Program-made: the position numbers and the translations under genes | Notes under the pieces: model-generated | Databases searched by the model: none | Told to the model about the DNA's origin: nothing | What the model saw: only the letters and a program-made list of their open reading frames with translations | Part shown: positions 27,524-35,703 of the stretch, piece after piece | How positions within the stretch are numbered: position 1 is the stretch's first letter | How the letters are laid out: every line of letters begins with the position of its first letter | Assembly (NCBI RefSeq): GCF_016586165.1 | Contig: NZ_BCPR01000003.1 | Coordinates: 83,816 to 147,815 of the forward strand | DNA length: 64,000 bases | DNA from: Dyella sp. EPa41 | GTDB lineage: Bacteria > Pseudomonadota > Gammaproteobacteria > Xanthomonadales > Rhodanobacteraceae | Direction: 5' to 3'

Positions 27524-30157
27524 TTACGCTCCCGCCACGCCGACGCCGCGCTGGCGGATGCCGTAGCGATGTTCATGTGCCTTGGCGACCTTGCCGCCAC
27601 GAAGAACACTGCTTGCGACGCGGTCTTCCGCAGCATCAAGAATGACTTTGATGAAGCGGTCGCCATTGGGGCCCGTGGTCTGCGAGGCGGTCGCATTGAC
27701 GGCCTGACCGTTGTTCTCGACGCTCACGTATACGTCTCCGCCGCCACCTCCCGCGGCCTGCACCCCCAGCTTTCCGTTCGCCCCGCGCGTGAGCGGTAGG
27801 ATGGCCTCCGGGCCCGCTTCACCCATCACGCCTGCGCCCTTGGCGAAGGCGAACATGGTCGGGCGATCGACAATCTGACCCGAGAAGCTGGATAGCGACG
27901 CGGTGTCATAGACACCGCCGTTGGCGTTGGCGATGACAGAATCGATGAAGCTGTTCGCCTGCATCTGTGCCAACGCCGCGGGGTACATCGAGCCGAATAT
28001 CGCCTGCAGTGCCTGCGATTCCAGGGCTCGCGCCTGGATGCGCAGCATGTCAGTCAAGATCGAGTCGGCCAGGTCCTTGAAGCTAGACTTTCCCGTCACA
28101 GCAAACTGCGCGATCGAATCGGCCATGCCATCGAAGGCGTTGGTGAACAGATTGTGTGTCTGTCCGGCCACGTTGGCGGCGGAGTCTTCGAAATCGGCAA
28201 TGGCCCCTCGGGCGCCGTTTCGCCAATCTGCCATGGCGGCCAGCTCGCGCTGGTTCCCATCAATGATCTGTTGGACACGCTTATCCTGCGCGTCCTTGAT
28301 GATCTTGAGCTCGCCGTCGTAGGTCTCCTGCGTCATGGCCTTGCCTTTGTCGGCAAAGTCACGATTGAGCTGCTCGATCCTCTTATTTGTGTCGTCCTGG
28401 ACCTGCAGGATGTCGCGTTGCTGGGCCGCCTCGCGAGCCCCCATACCAATGGATGCGATCTGCAGGTCAATCTGCTTTTGCTTGACGCGCAGGCTTTCTT
28501 CCATCGCCGACTTGTAATTGGCGATCGATACGACGTTTTGCGCCTGCTGCGTCAGCTCCTTCTTATAGCCCTCGATTTCCTTGTTGATCGCCTCCGTCAT
28601 CTGTTTCTTGGCAAGGATGGTTGCGTCGAAATCGTCGGAGGGTGACTTCTTGGCCCACGATGCGCGGGCGGCCATGTCGGCGGCAGCTTCCTTCGCCATG
28701 ATCGTGTTGACCATGTCCGTGTCGCCCTTGGCGAGTGCGGCAGCAATGGCCTTATTTGCGGCGTTGTGGATATCGATCAGCGCGTCCTGGCGCTTCTGTT
28801 CCTCGGACTCATACTGCTTGGTGTATTTGTTGAGCAGCGACTGTCCCGCTACGCCGGCGTCCTGGATGCGCTGCGCTTCAGCCTTGGCCTCTGCCGCGGT
28901 CATCTTGTCGGAGAGCTGCTTCTGCAGGTCCTGCAGCTTGGTTTCATCGGCCGGCGACCAGCTCGCGAAGGTGAAGGGGTTGCCGCTCTTGGCGGCCTCC
29001 TTCTTCCCCATGAGATCGTAGATCTGCGTCTGCATGTCGGCCGTGCCGGCGATGAGCGACGCGCCCGTCTTGAACTCTTGCCAGTAGCCTGAGGCTGCAA
29101 CCTTTACGTCATCCCATGCCTTGGCCAGGCCGGTCACCTGCGAGTTCATCTCGTCGAGGCGAGGACCGATGGCATCGTGGAAGGCATCGGCGGCCACCTG
29201 CGCGGCTCGCTGGGCGTCTCCCTGCTTCTCCAGGGCATCGATCTGCTCGTAAACCTTGAGCGTCAGGAAGTGATATTGCTCGTTCGCTTTGACGGCGCTC
29301 GCGGCGGTGCCGTCGAACATTTCGGTCACCGCGGCGGCGGCCTTCTCTGCGCTGTCGCCGGTGAGCTTGGACACGTCCATGGCAGCCCTTCCCAGCGACA
29401 GGAACGCATCGCTGCTCACCTTGCCGTTACCGGCCAGCGCGATGAGGATGTCGTTGGCCTTGCCCAGATCTGCGTTACTGCCCGCCACCTGGCTGGCGAA
29501 CTTGGACATGCCGCCGGAGGCTACGCCGACGAAGTCGCCGGTCTTGGCTAGCGCGGCGTTGAACTCGTTCTGGACCTTGGAGCCATCGTTTGCGGCGATG
29601 GCGAACGCGGCAAAAGGGGCGCCCGCGGCGGCAATGGCGGCGGCGACACCGCCGAAGCCGGTCGCCAGCAGACCGCTCGAGCTGACCAGAGTGGCAAAGG
29701 ACTGCTGAAACCGGCCCCACTGGCCGGTGGCGAGATCTTTCGCGAGGTAGCCAAGCTCGCGCCTGGCGTTCGCGTTGTTGAGGCTGAAGCTATGGACCGA
29801 CTCCGTTGCGCTGGCGATCCGGGCACGGTTCGCTTCAATTGCGCTATTGAGGGCAGTGAAGTCGTCCGCAGTCAGTAGGCCCGACTTCTTGAACTGAGCC
29901 AGCTTGCTCTGCTGCTTGTCCAACTGGTCGAGCTTGGCAATGGTGGGGTCGATCTGACCGGCCAACTTGGCGAGTTCGATGCGCTGGGCACTGAGGGCCG
30001 AGTTATCGAATGACCTGGCGGCCTTGGCGGCAGTCGCAGACAGCTTCTCCGATGAGGTGGCGGCCTTGTCGCTGGCTGCCGCCATCTTGTCCAGGTCATC
30101 AGCGGCCTTGCTGACGCCGTCCGTCGTGACGCGTACGCCGAGCGTTGCCAGGTCCAT
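27524..30157 (-). CDS. Phage tail tape-measure protein
   Basis: 877 residues. The N-terminus (MDLATLGVRVTTDGVSKAADDLDKM) and long helical, Ala/Gln/Lys-rich body are those of lambda-type tape measures. A hydrophobic stretch lies near 180-210 (LLATGFGGVAAAIAAAGAPFAAFAIA). The C-terminus has the family hallmark GVMGEAGPEAILPLTRG. In siphophages it sets tail length and enters the host envelope. No tube, chaperone or baseplate genes flank it, contrary to any normal tail operon. It starts one base after the upstream stop, so translation is coupled. Confidence 0.92.
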   Translation of the reverse strand: MDLATLGVRVTTDGVSKAADDLDKMAAASDKAATSSEKLSATAAKAARSFDNSALSAQRIELAKLAGQIDPTIAKLDQLDKQQSKLAQFKKSGLLTADDFTALNSAIEANRARIASATESVHSFSLNNANARRELGYLAKDLATGQWGRFQQSFATLVSSSGLLATGFGGVAAAIAAAGAPFAAFAIAANDGSKVQNEFNAALAKTGDFVGVASGGMSKFASQVAGSNADLGKANDILIALAGNGKVSSDAFLSLGRAAMDVSKLTGDSAEKAAAAVTEMFDGTAASAVKANEQYHFLTLKVYEQIDALEKQGDAQRAAQVAADAFHDAIGPRLDEMNSQVTGLAKAWDDVKVAASGYWQEFKTGASLIAGTADMQTQIYDLMGKKEAAKSGNPFTFASWSPADETKLQDLQKQLSDKMTAAEAKAEAQRIQDAGVAGQSLLNKYTKQYESEEQKRQDALIDIHNAANKAIAAALAKGDTDMVNTIMAKEAAADMAARASWAKKSPSDDFDATILAKKQMTEAINKEIEGYKKELTQQAQNVVSIANYKSAMEESLRVKQKQIDLQIASIGMGAREAAQQRDILQVQDDTNKRIEQLNRDFADKGKAMTQETYDGELKIIKDAQDKRVQQIIDGNQRELAAMADWRNGARGAIADFEDSAANVAGQTHNLFTNAFDGMADSIAQFAVTGKSSFKDLADSILTDMLRIQARALESQALQAIFGSMYPAALAQMQANSFIDSVIANANGGVYDTASLSSFSGQIVDRPTMFAFAKGAGVMGEAGPEAILPLTRGANGKLGVQAAGGGGGDVYVSVENNGQAVNATASQTTGPNGDRFIKVILDAAEDRVASSVLRGGKVAKAHEHRYGIRQRGVGVAGA

Positions 30158-30158
30158 G

Positions 30159-30893
30159 TCAGGCCGTCTCCGCCGGCTCGTCGGCGGCCTCGGTGGCCTG
30201 GGCGGGTAGGGCCTCGATACCGCTTCCGATGTGGGCGAAGGGCGCGAATTCTGCCGAGTTGAGATTGGCGTCCTGTGCGATGGTTCGGGCCGCATTGGCC
30301 AGGCCATCGCGGGCGTGGCGAAGGGCCTCGTCTAGGGTGGCCAGCTCCTTCACTTCGCCGGGGTTTCGTTGGGCGGCGACCTCATTGAGCATGCGCGCCT
30401 TCACGGACTCGGGAATGCCGGTGAGGGTGGTGGGCAACCGCGCGACTGCATCGGCCACTCGCGGATCGGCCTGGATAGCCTTGAGCGCGTCTGCCGTGCT
30501 CGCGGAGCGCAGGGTGGCCGCCAGGGCCAGGTCGATGGCGACGGTGGAGAAATCGCCCTGGGCATAGGGCTTGATCTCCAGAAGCGCATTGCGGCGCTCA
30601 TCGATGTCCGTGGCCTCCCTATGCAGGTTGTTGTGCGCGGTGGCTATGCGCGATAGCTGGGCCAAGGCCGCTTTCTTGATGTCCTCGCGCTTGGCGGAGT
30701 CTGAGAGACGCTGGTCCTCATCGATGCCTATGCGCAGCCGGTCATAGAGACTGACGGCGTGTGCCGCGCGCTGCACCATTTGGTGCACTTCATTAAGCGC
30801 GCCGTCCGTGGGCTCGCCGTGCGGCCACAGGGCAAGCCTCCGCTGGTTGCCGCGGATGGTTGCGCTGATGAAGGGTGAACTTGATTGGGACAT
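30159..30893 (-). CDS. Hypothetical protein upstream of the tape measure
   Basis: 244 residues, mostly helical, beginning MSQSSSPFISATIRGNQRRLALWPHGEP; acidic at the end. GAGG precedes the ATG at 30893; the frame is open further upstream but without a start context. No known family is recognised. It is the first gene after the candidate origin and leads the packaging/tail operon, so it could be a tail-assembly chaperone substitute or scaffold-like protein. That is inference from position only. Confidence 0.65.
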   Translation of the reverse strand: MSQSSSPFISATIRGNQRRLALWPHGEPTDGALNEVHQMVQRAAHAVSLYDRLRIGIDEDQRLSDSAKREDIKKAALAQLSRIATAHNNLHREATDIDERRNALLEIKPYAQGDFSTVAIDLALAATLRSASTADALKAIQADPRVADAVARLPTTLTGIPESVKARMLNEVAAQRNPGEVKELATLDEALRHARDGLANAARTIAQDANLNSAEFAPFAHIGSGIEALPAQATEAADEPAETA

Positions 30894-31143
30894 GGTGGCC
30901 TCGGGGTCGAATTGGTTAGCGCGAAAGGGCGCCGCGATTGGAATGTTCGCGGACATGCCACCCGGACACCAGAGAAGCAAAGAGAAGAAATGCGACAAGT
31001 GAAGGACATTTTTCACTTTGCATAGGGATAACGAATCCCTAGATGGCCAAAGAGGTGGCCTGAAACAGTGGTTCTATGGCGCAAAAGGCCTGGAAAACTG
31101 GCGCGAATGGGCATGCGCTACCCCCAACCCGCCCGCTCCTTGC

Positions 31144-31242
31144 TGTTCCACTGTTCCACTGGTGTTCCGCGTATTCGTGTTCCGCGGAACAGACGTGTTC
31201 CACCACGGGGGGGGTATATACCCCCCCGTGGAACGGAACACC
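31144..31242. other. Candidate replication origin: GTTCC iterons and a G7-TATATA-C7 palindrome
   Basis: Five GTTCC copies (31145, 31153, 31164, 31179, 31197) and three inverted copies GGAAC (31186, 31230, 31235) lie in 95 bases. Two of them form the 12-bp palindrome GTTCCGCGGAAC (31179-31190). A 20-bp perfect palindrome G7-TATATA-C7 (31208-31227) sits between the last copies. It borders the 3' end of the primase-helicase gene. A further inverted repeat TAGGGAT/ATCCCTA is at 31023-31041. The rest of the 350-base gap to 30893 must hold the promoter of the packaging operon. Confidence 0.6.
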
Positions 31243-33204
31243 CTAAGCGGCATGTTTCAGCCATCGATGAATGGTGGTGGCCGGAACGCCGGTGTGGTCG
31301 GCAATGGCTCGGATGGACAGGCCGTCGCGATGCAGCCCCACAACTCGATCACGCTTGCTCGTGTCTGCAATCGCGCCTGCCGCATCGTGCAGTGCGAGCG
31401 TGGTTTCCTTCACTGGCTCGCCGTCGTCATCGATGGATTCCACCTCGATCTCTACTTTCGACAACATCACGGTTGGTGGCTTGCGCCAGTCTTTGGCCTT
31501 GTCGCCGGATTTCAGTTCAAGGCCGCCATCTTTTGCCTTCAGATAGAAATCCGAATCCATGCTGGCGCCGAAGTTACTGTTACCGCGTCCGCGGTCCTGT
31601 GCTCCCGGGTCGTTGCCGGTGTGGTGCACGGCCAGGACGGTACAGTTCCATTCTTGGCGCAGCTGGTCGCACGCTGAAACAAACTTGCCCATGTCGTCGG
31701 TCGCGTTCTCATTCGCGCCGTTCATGGCGCGCGCTACCGTGTCGATCACGATCATGGCGGGGGTGACGCCGGTGTAGGTGCGCAGTTCCTCGGCCGTTTC
31801 TTTGAGAATGGATAGCGTGCTGGCAATGTTGAGCTGGTCGCACAGAAAGGGCATGCCCGACGCAATGAACAACGGGGCGCCGTCAACAGTGACGCCGGTG
31901 TGTTTCTCCCATCCGTCGATGCGCTTACGCAATCCGCGCTGGCCCTCGCCGGCGAGATAGAACACGGCGCCTGGCTTCACTTCGCGCCCGTACCAAGCTG
32001 TACCGGTGGCGATCCGGCAGGCCCAATCGACAGCGAGGAAGCTTTTGCACGCACCGGGCTTGGCGATCAGCGCGGCCAGCGTGTCGCGCACCAGGTAGTC
32101 CCGAATAAGCCAGTCGGTCGCCTTGCGTTCGATCTTGTCTGCGCGGGTCAGCGTAAAGAGCCGACGAACGTTGTTGCCTGTTGCATCATTCGCTGCCTGC
32201 TTGCCTGCAACAGCCACGCCCGGCACAGGCGCGGGCGCTTCCCATGCACCGCTCGCCAGCTTCGCCAGCGAGCCCTCAAACGCACGCCGTAGTTCCGCGT
32301 CATCCATGCGCCGCGTCCACCTTCCGCGGTCACGCTCCGCAACAAGCAACGCCCATGCGGTGTCTGCGTCCATGTCGCCACGGTGCACATCGCGCGCCCG
32401 GCGTCCACTCAGTGCGAGTAGGTCGCCATGCCTACCCTCATCCACCACGACGGCGCCGGCGGGCTGTGACGGCGCTTGCGTGGGCTTCTGCGCGAGAGCT
32501 GGCATATCGGCCAGCAACTCGCCCAGGGATAGCGGCTTGCCGTCCAGCAGGTAATGCGAGGCGCCGGTCAGCGGCAGGTAAAGCGGTTGTTCCGGGCGGT
32601 CGCACGACGCGTCGAAAATCAGCGGGTCATAGCCGTCTGCCACCAAGGCATCACTGATTCGCTTCTGTACGGCCGCCGTTGCCGCCACAAGCTCGGCGCG
32701 CGGTGCCGGCAGGTCCAGCTCAAGGATGACCCGGCAACGCGGCGAAGCGGGCGTGTGGCTCGACGTGGTGAAGACCAGGCCGGAAAAACGCTGCAGGTGC
32801 TGCACCAGTGCGGCGAATGACTGCGGCGTCAGGGACTGGTCAACGTCCAGGCCAATGAACCGCCGCGGATGTGCACAGGACGCGCAGCGGTGATGCTTGC
32901 CGATAGCGCGCTGTTTAGATCCGCCATCGCGGTGTGATGCGTCATCGGGCGCGATGGCGCACGGGCCGGCAATCCATCGGCCGCCCTTCTCCGTGCCACG
33001 GTCGTCCAGGATGGCGTCACGAAAAGCGGTGAAGTCGGGAGCGAAGCGCTGTTCGGGGGTGTTGTCGCGCTCGCCATAGCCGCGGCTGTACAACACTTGC
33101 AAACGATTTCCGCCAGCGGTAGCGTGGACGTGCGACTCGTCACGCATGTTCTCTAGCTTCGCCTCGCCCGCCAGCGAGGCGTTGCTGTTTTGGGGGTTCG
33201 TCAT
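31243..33204 (-). CDS. Primase-helicase (archaeo-eukaryotic primase + RepA-like ATPase + HTH)
   Basis: 653 residues. The N-terminal third has the three primase motifs: DxD in FIGLDVDQS (D120, D122), SSH (H150) and D198 in LIFDAS. The centre is a RecA/AAA_25-type helicase of the RepA family with Walker A at 381-388 (AKPGACKS, Cys where Gly is usual) and Walker B VIDTVA (D488), then VLAVHHTG. The C-terminus (about 630-653) is a resolvase-like helix-turn-helix (LSIRAIADHTGVPATTIHRWL) that may bind the origin. Comparable in role to P4 alpha protein. It overlaps the upstream gene's stop by one base. Confidence 0.88.
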   Translation of the reverse strand: MTNPQNSNASLAGEAKLENMRDESHVHATAGGNRLQVLYSRGYGERDNTPEQRFAPDFTAFRDAILDDRGTEKGGRWIAGPCAIAPDDASHRDGGSKQRAIGKHHRCASCAHPRRFIGLDVDQSLTPQSFAALVQHLQRFSGLVFTTSSHTPASPRCRVILELDLPAPRAELVAATAAVQKRISDALVADGYDPLIFDASCDRPEQPLYLPLTGASHYLLDGKPLSLGELLADMPALAQKPTQAPSQPAGAVVVDEGRHGDLLALSGRRARDVHRGDMDADTAWALLVAERDRGRWTRRMDDAELRRAFEGSLAKLASGAWEAPAPVPGVAVAGKQAANDATGNNVRRLFTLTRADKIERKATDWLIRDYLVRDTLAALIAKPGACKSFLAVDWACRIATGTAWYGREVKPGAVFYLAGEGQRGLRKRIDGWEKHTGVTVDGAPLFIASGMPFLCDQLNIASTLSILKETAEELRTYTGVTPAMIVIDTVARAMNGANENATDDMGKFVSACDQLRQEWNCTVLAVHHTGNDPGAQDRGRGNSNFGASMDSDFYLKAKDGGLELKSGDKAKDWRKPPTVMLSKVEIEVESIDDDGEPVKETTLALHDAAGAIADTSKRDRVVGLHRDGLSIRAIADHTGVPATTIHRWLKHAA

Positions 33205-33830
33205 TATTTGCTGCCTCCATGCGGCAGGCTGCGCTGCAGATACCAGCCCTCGCGTTCGTCGATCGGCGCGTCGAGCAATTCGAGAATGTCCTGTGCTTCG
33301 CGGCGGGCACCCTTACACGTATTCCAAGCTTCGGAGTGATCACCCTGCGCGGGACTAAAGGGCTTGTGCGCGTGGCGGTGCAAAAGCTGGCAAGCCAGGT
33401 CGGTGCGGGTTTCGATGCCGCGCGATAGGCGAACAAGGGAAGCGCGAAGCTCGGGCGTCATGAGCGCATCGAGTCCCAGGTCTTGCCGCGCGCTGGTGTA
33501 GGCGTCGAGCACAAGCGCAGCCCAGCCAGCGTCAGCCATCCCGTCGCGGCCGTCCATCTTGTCGACGGCGATATCCGCTTGTGCGTCTGCCAGAGCCGGA
33601 TCGAGTTCAACCATCCGGCGCATCACGTCGCGCAGATGCGGGAGCGTCCACTGGCGGAAGTCGTCGGTGGTCAGCAACCCGACTTCGATTTGCCAGTCAA
33701 AAAACGCGCCGATGGCCAACAGCAGGACGTCCACGTCACCGCTTTCCTGGGCGGCGTCCACAGCATCCATTAGGCGCCAGGCCTCGTCTTCTTGCTCCTG
33801 CGTAAAGGTGATTTCTGTCGGAGTAGTCAT
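33204..33830 (-). CDS. Hypothetical protein of the replication operon
   Basis: 208 residues, helical and acidic, no membrane segment or signal. It begins MTTPTEITFTQEQEDEAWRLMDAVDAAQ. No family is recognised. It is coupled on both sides: four-base overlap with the upstream gene and a shared base with the primase start. A role as primase or replication accessory is possible from position. Confidence 0.65.
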   Translation of the reverse strand: MTTPTEITFTQEQEDEAWRLMDAVDAAQESGDVDVLLLAIGAFFDWQIEVGLLTTDDFRQWTLPHLRDVMRRMVELDPALADAQADIAVDKMDGRDGMADAGWAALVLDAYTSARQDLGLDALMTPELRASLVRLSRGIETRTDLACQLLHRHAHKPFSPAQGDHSEAWNTCKGARREAQDILELLDAPIDEREGWYLQRSLPHGGSK

Positions 33831-34465
33831 GCGGCGGCCTCCAAGTCGGCAACGGTTTTGATGCTGATCGAGTCGCGCGTCACTTCGGCGAGCAGCAGGC
33901 GGCCGCCAACAGCCACGGCAACGGGCAGTGAGCGCAGGAGCTCGACCTGATCGCGCGCGATCGTTGTCATGCGTTCGGCTGAGTCCGGCGGTGCCGGCAA
34001 TTCCGCGTAACCCGGGTTCGGGCTAGCCATCCACGAAGCCACACGGGCGACGCGGGAAGCCTTTTCGCCGTGGTCGCATTTCCAGACGGCGGCCTGCATG
34101 CGGTTGGTTGCGCGTGACCAGCCGACCATGACGATTTCGGCACCAGGGAAGGCATCGACGCCTTGCGGCTTGGCGACTGCCGCCATGAAGACCTCAAGAT
34201 TCTTCTCCAGGAGGCTAGGCATACGCTCAGCCATGGCGTCGTAGCCATCGAGCACGGCCCGGTTTAGATCGCTGGCCAGCCAGTTGAAGAAGTTCATCTC
34301 GCCGCGAGCGGCCAGCACCACGTTTGCGTGAGGCAACGCGAGGAGCTTGGATCCATGCGCGCGACGAGCGAGGTCCGCGGCGTTGCTGGATGAGATCGGC
34401 GCCATGCAGGTGTCGACGCTGACCAGCGCGCGATCTTCTGCAACGAAACAGTTGAGAACGCTCAT
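33827..34465 (-). CDS. Phage protein with a possible Ntn-hydrolase-like fold
   Basis: 212 residues beginning MSVLNCFVAEDRALVSVDTC, with alternating beta strands (HANVVLAARGEMNFFNWL, GAEIVMVGWSRATNRMQAAVW) reminiscent of proteasome-like Ntn-hydrolase proteins in some phages. The similarity is by eye only, and no catalytic Thr/Ser/Cys at position 1 or 2 can be assigned. The start at 34465 overlaps the tail-tip fragment stop (ATGA). The function is unknown. Confidence 0.6.
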   Translation of the reverse strand: MSVLNCFVAEDRALVSVDTCMAPISSSNAADLARRAHGSKLLALPHANVVLAARGEMNFFNWLASDLNRAVLDGYDAMAERMPSLLEKNLEVFMAAVAKPQGVDAFPGAEIVMVGWSRATNRMQAAVWKCDHGEKASRVARVASWMASPNPGYAELPAPPDSAERMTTIARDQVELLRSLPVAVAVGGRLLLAEVTRDSISIKTVADLEAAA

Positions 34466-34866
34466 GCCTGACCCTCCGAGACAATCAACGGGTCGCCAAC
34501 GACAGAGCCGCCGATCATGATGGCGGCACTGGCTACAGCTGCGTAGCTGCCGAATAGGCTTGCTCCAATGGCACCGGAAGCAACACCGCTGCTCAGCGCG
34601 ACAAGCGCCACCATGGCAACCGTGCGCAGGATCTTCCCGCCATTGCCACCTTGGGGCACACCTACGACGTGGACGGTCTGCCCAGCACGGGGCCGGACCT
34701 TGTTCCACATGGCGTAGGGCACTGGGTGGCCGCCAATGGACACGTTGCAGCTAGGGCTGGCCTGCTCGCCCAGCATTTCGGCGATGGTCTGACCTGATGG
34801 CATCTCGGAAGTTATCCAGTCACCGCTCAGCGGGTGCGCTTTCGCAAGGACGGTACAGGTGCTCAT
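34462..34866 (-). CDS. Short TipJ/gpJ-like tail-tip protein (N-terminal region only)
   Basis: 134 residues resembling only the beginning of TipJ-type host-specificity proteins: a ubiquitin-like N-terminus (HPLSGDWITSEMPSGQTIAEML), VPYAMWNKVRPRAGQTVHVVGVPQGGNGG and then a hydrophobic stretch (about 80-122). Full TipJ proteins run to about 1000 residues or more. The remainder is missing, yet the gene is neatly overlapped on both sides, so it may be an established short form rather than fresh debris. Confidence 0.6.
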   Translation of the reverse strand: MSTCTVLAKAHPLSGDWITSEMPSGQTIAEMLGEQASPSCNVSIGGHPVPYAMWNKVRPRAGQTVHVVGVPQGGNGGKILRTVAMVALVALSSGVASGAIGASLFGSYAAVASAAIMIGGSVVGDPLIVSEGQA

Positions 34867-35054
34867 GGGACCACCACTGCGCGGCGCTCAATCATGATGC
34901 GGCGGAAACCATCGGTGGCGCGTTCGATGTTCGCCAGCACCTGGGCATTGCCGGTGCCGTGCTCGGAGACATGGTCTGCAAGCGCGCCAATGCACAAGCA
35001 GGCGGCCAGGAGATCGTCATCAACGTCGTGTATGGAGCGATTGGTGGGAGTCAT
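34863..35054 (-). CDS. Small hypothetical protein
   Basis: 63 residues (MTPTNRSIHDVDDDLLAACLCIGALADHV and a basic end). No family is recognised. It overlaps both neighbours by four bases (ATGA junctions), which is the main support that it is a gene. Confidence 0.6.
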   Translation of the reverse strand: MTPTNRSIHDVDDDLLAACLCIGALADHVSEHGTGNAQVLANIERATDGFRRIMIERRAVVVP

Positions 35055-35230
35055 GCGGTTGCTCCCTGGCGTGCCGTGACGACCTCCAAGAGCGCTTGGT
35101 GCGCGGCTGCCTTCATCATTTCGGCAGATAGTTCATGTATGCGGGAATAGAACGTCGCGCGTTCCTCCTCGCTCATGTCGACAAACAGCCTCACAAACGA
35201 TTCTTCGCTCAACTGGGCCGATGCGCTCAC
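35051..35230 (-). CDS. Small hypothetical protein
   Basis: 59 residues from a GTG start that overlaps the upstream stop (GTGA). A strong AGGAGG lies just ahead. It is helical (LSEESFVRLFVDMSEEERATFYSRIHELSAEMM). No family is recognised. Confidence 0.6.
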   Translation of the reverse strand: MSASAQLSEESFVRLFVDMSEEERATFYSRIHELSAEMMKAAAHQALLEVVTARQGATA

Positions 35231-35451
35231 GCCGCCTCCTGTGCGCGATGACGCTGCGCTTCGATCCAAGCATTCACGTCTGCGCGGTGGTAGTAGCAAC
35301 GCGATCCGATTTTGATTTTCACCGGACCGTTCCTCAGCCACGCCCACTTGTCGAGCGTGCGGGTGGTCACCTTAAGCTCCTTTGCGAGCTCTTCGCGCGA
35401 CACGTAGTCGGCAAGTACCGGGACGGAGGGTAGGGAAGTAACGATGCTCAT
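35227..35451 (-). CDS. Helix-turn-helix protein (excisionase/AlpA-like)
   Basis: 74 residues with a MerR-type winged helix-turn-helix (VSREELAKELKVTTRTLDKWAWLRNGPVKIKIGSRCYYHRADVNAWIEAQ), as in phage excisionases and AlpA regulators. It is the first gene of the replication operon. GGAG (35461-35458) precedes the ATG. The site lies only a few bases beyond the T-run of an intrinsic terminator. It could be the directionality factor for the integrase or the operon's regulator. Confidence 0.8.
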   Translation of the reverse strand: MSIVTSLPSVPVLADYVSREELAKELKVTTRTLDKWAWLRNGPVKIKIGSRCYYHRADVNAWIEAQRHRAQEAA

Positions 35452-35462
35452 AGGTCACTCCA

Positions 35463-35489
35463 ATAAAAAAGCCCCGCATGGCGGGGCTT
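35463..35489 (-). terminator. Intrinsic terminator abutting the replication operon's first ribosome-binding site
   Basis: AAGCCCCGC (35469-35477) and GCGGGGCTT (35481-35489) form a 9-bp stem; on the minus strand it is followed by TTTTTT. The Shine-Dalgarno of the HTH gene begins about four bases after the T-run, leaving no space for a promoter between them. Confidence 0.8.
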
Positions 35490-35503
35490 GGATTTGGGCA
35501 AAT

Positions 35504-35529
35504 AAAAAGCCCGGCACGAGGCCGGGCTT
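35504..35529 (-). terminator. Second intrinsic terminator in the same leader
   Basis: AGCCCGGC (35508-35515) pairs with GCCGGGCT (35521-35528), with TTTTT after it on the minus strand. It is about 20 bases upstream of the first hairpin in the direction of transcription. Together they form a tandem block before the 4.2-kb replication operon. Confidence 0.75.
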
Positions 35530-35566
35530 GTTTTAGGCGATGGGCAATACCTCGCCATCGTGAGAA

Positions 35567-35594
35567 ATGATTGCAGATTCTCCGATGTTGTCAA
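35567..35594 (-). promoter_or_regulatory. Candidate promoter for the replication operon
   Basis: On the minus strand TTGACA (35594-35589) is followed after 16 bases by AATCAT (35572-35567). The predicted start near 35560 gives a leader of about 105 bases that includes both terminators. The -10 box is weak (4 of 6). Confidence 0.45.
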
Positions 35595-35703
35595 TGACTG
35601 TATCTAGATTCGCCTAAGCAGACGCCGCTTCTTGTTCGCATGGCGCGGACTGAAACGATGTCAAGCGACGACTGGGTTCCCTATGGGGCCAAGGTGCGGC
35701 CGG

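Noticed and set aside
31018..31766. Plus-strand frames crossing the origin region and the end of the primase gene
   Set aside because: They run antisense to the primase C-terminus, start in iteron DNA and have shadow composition.
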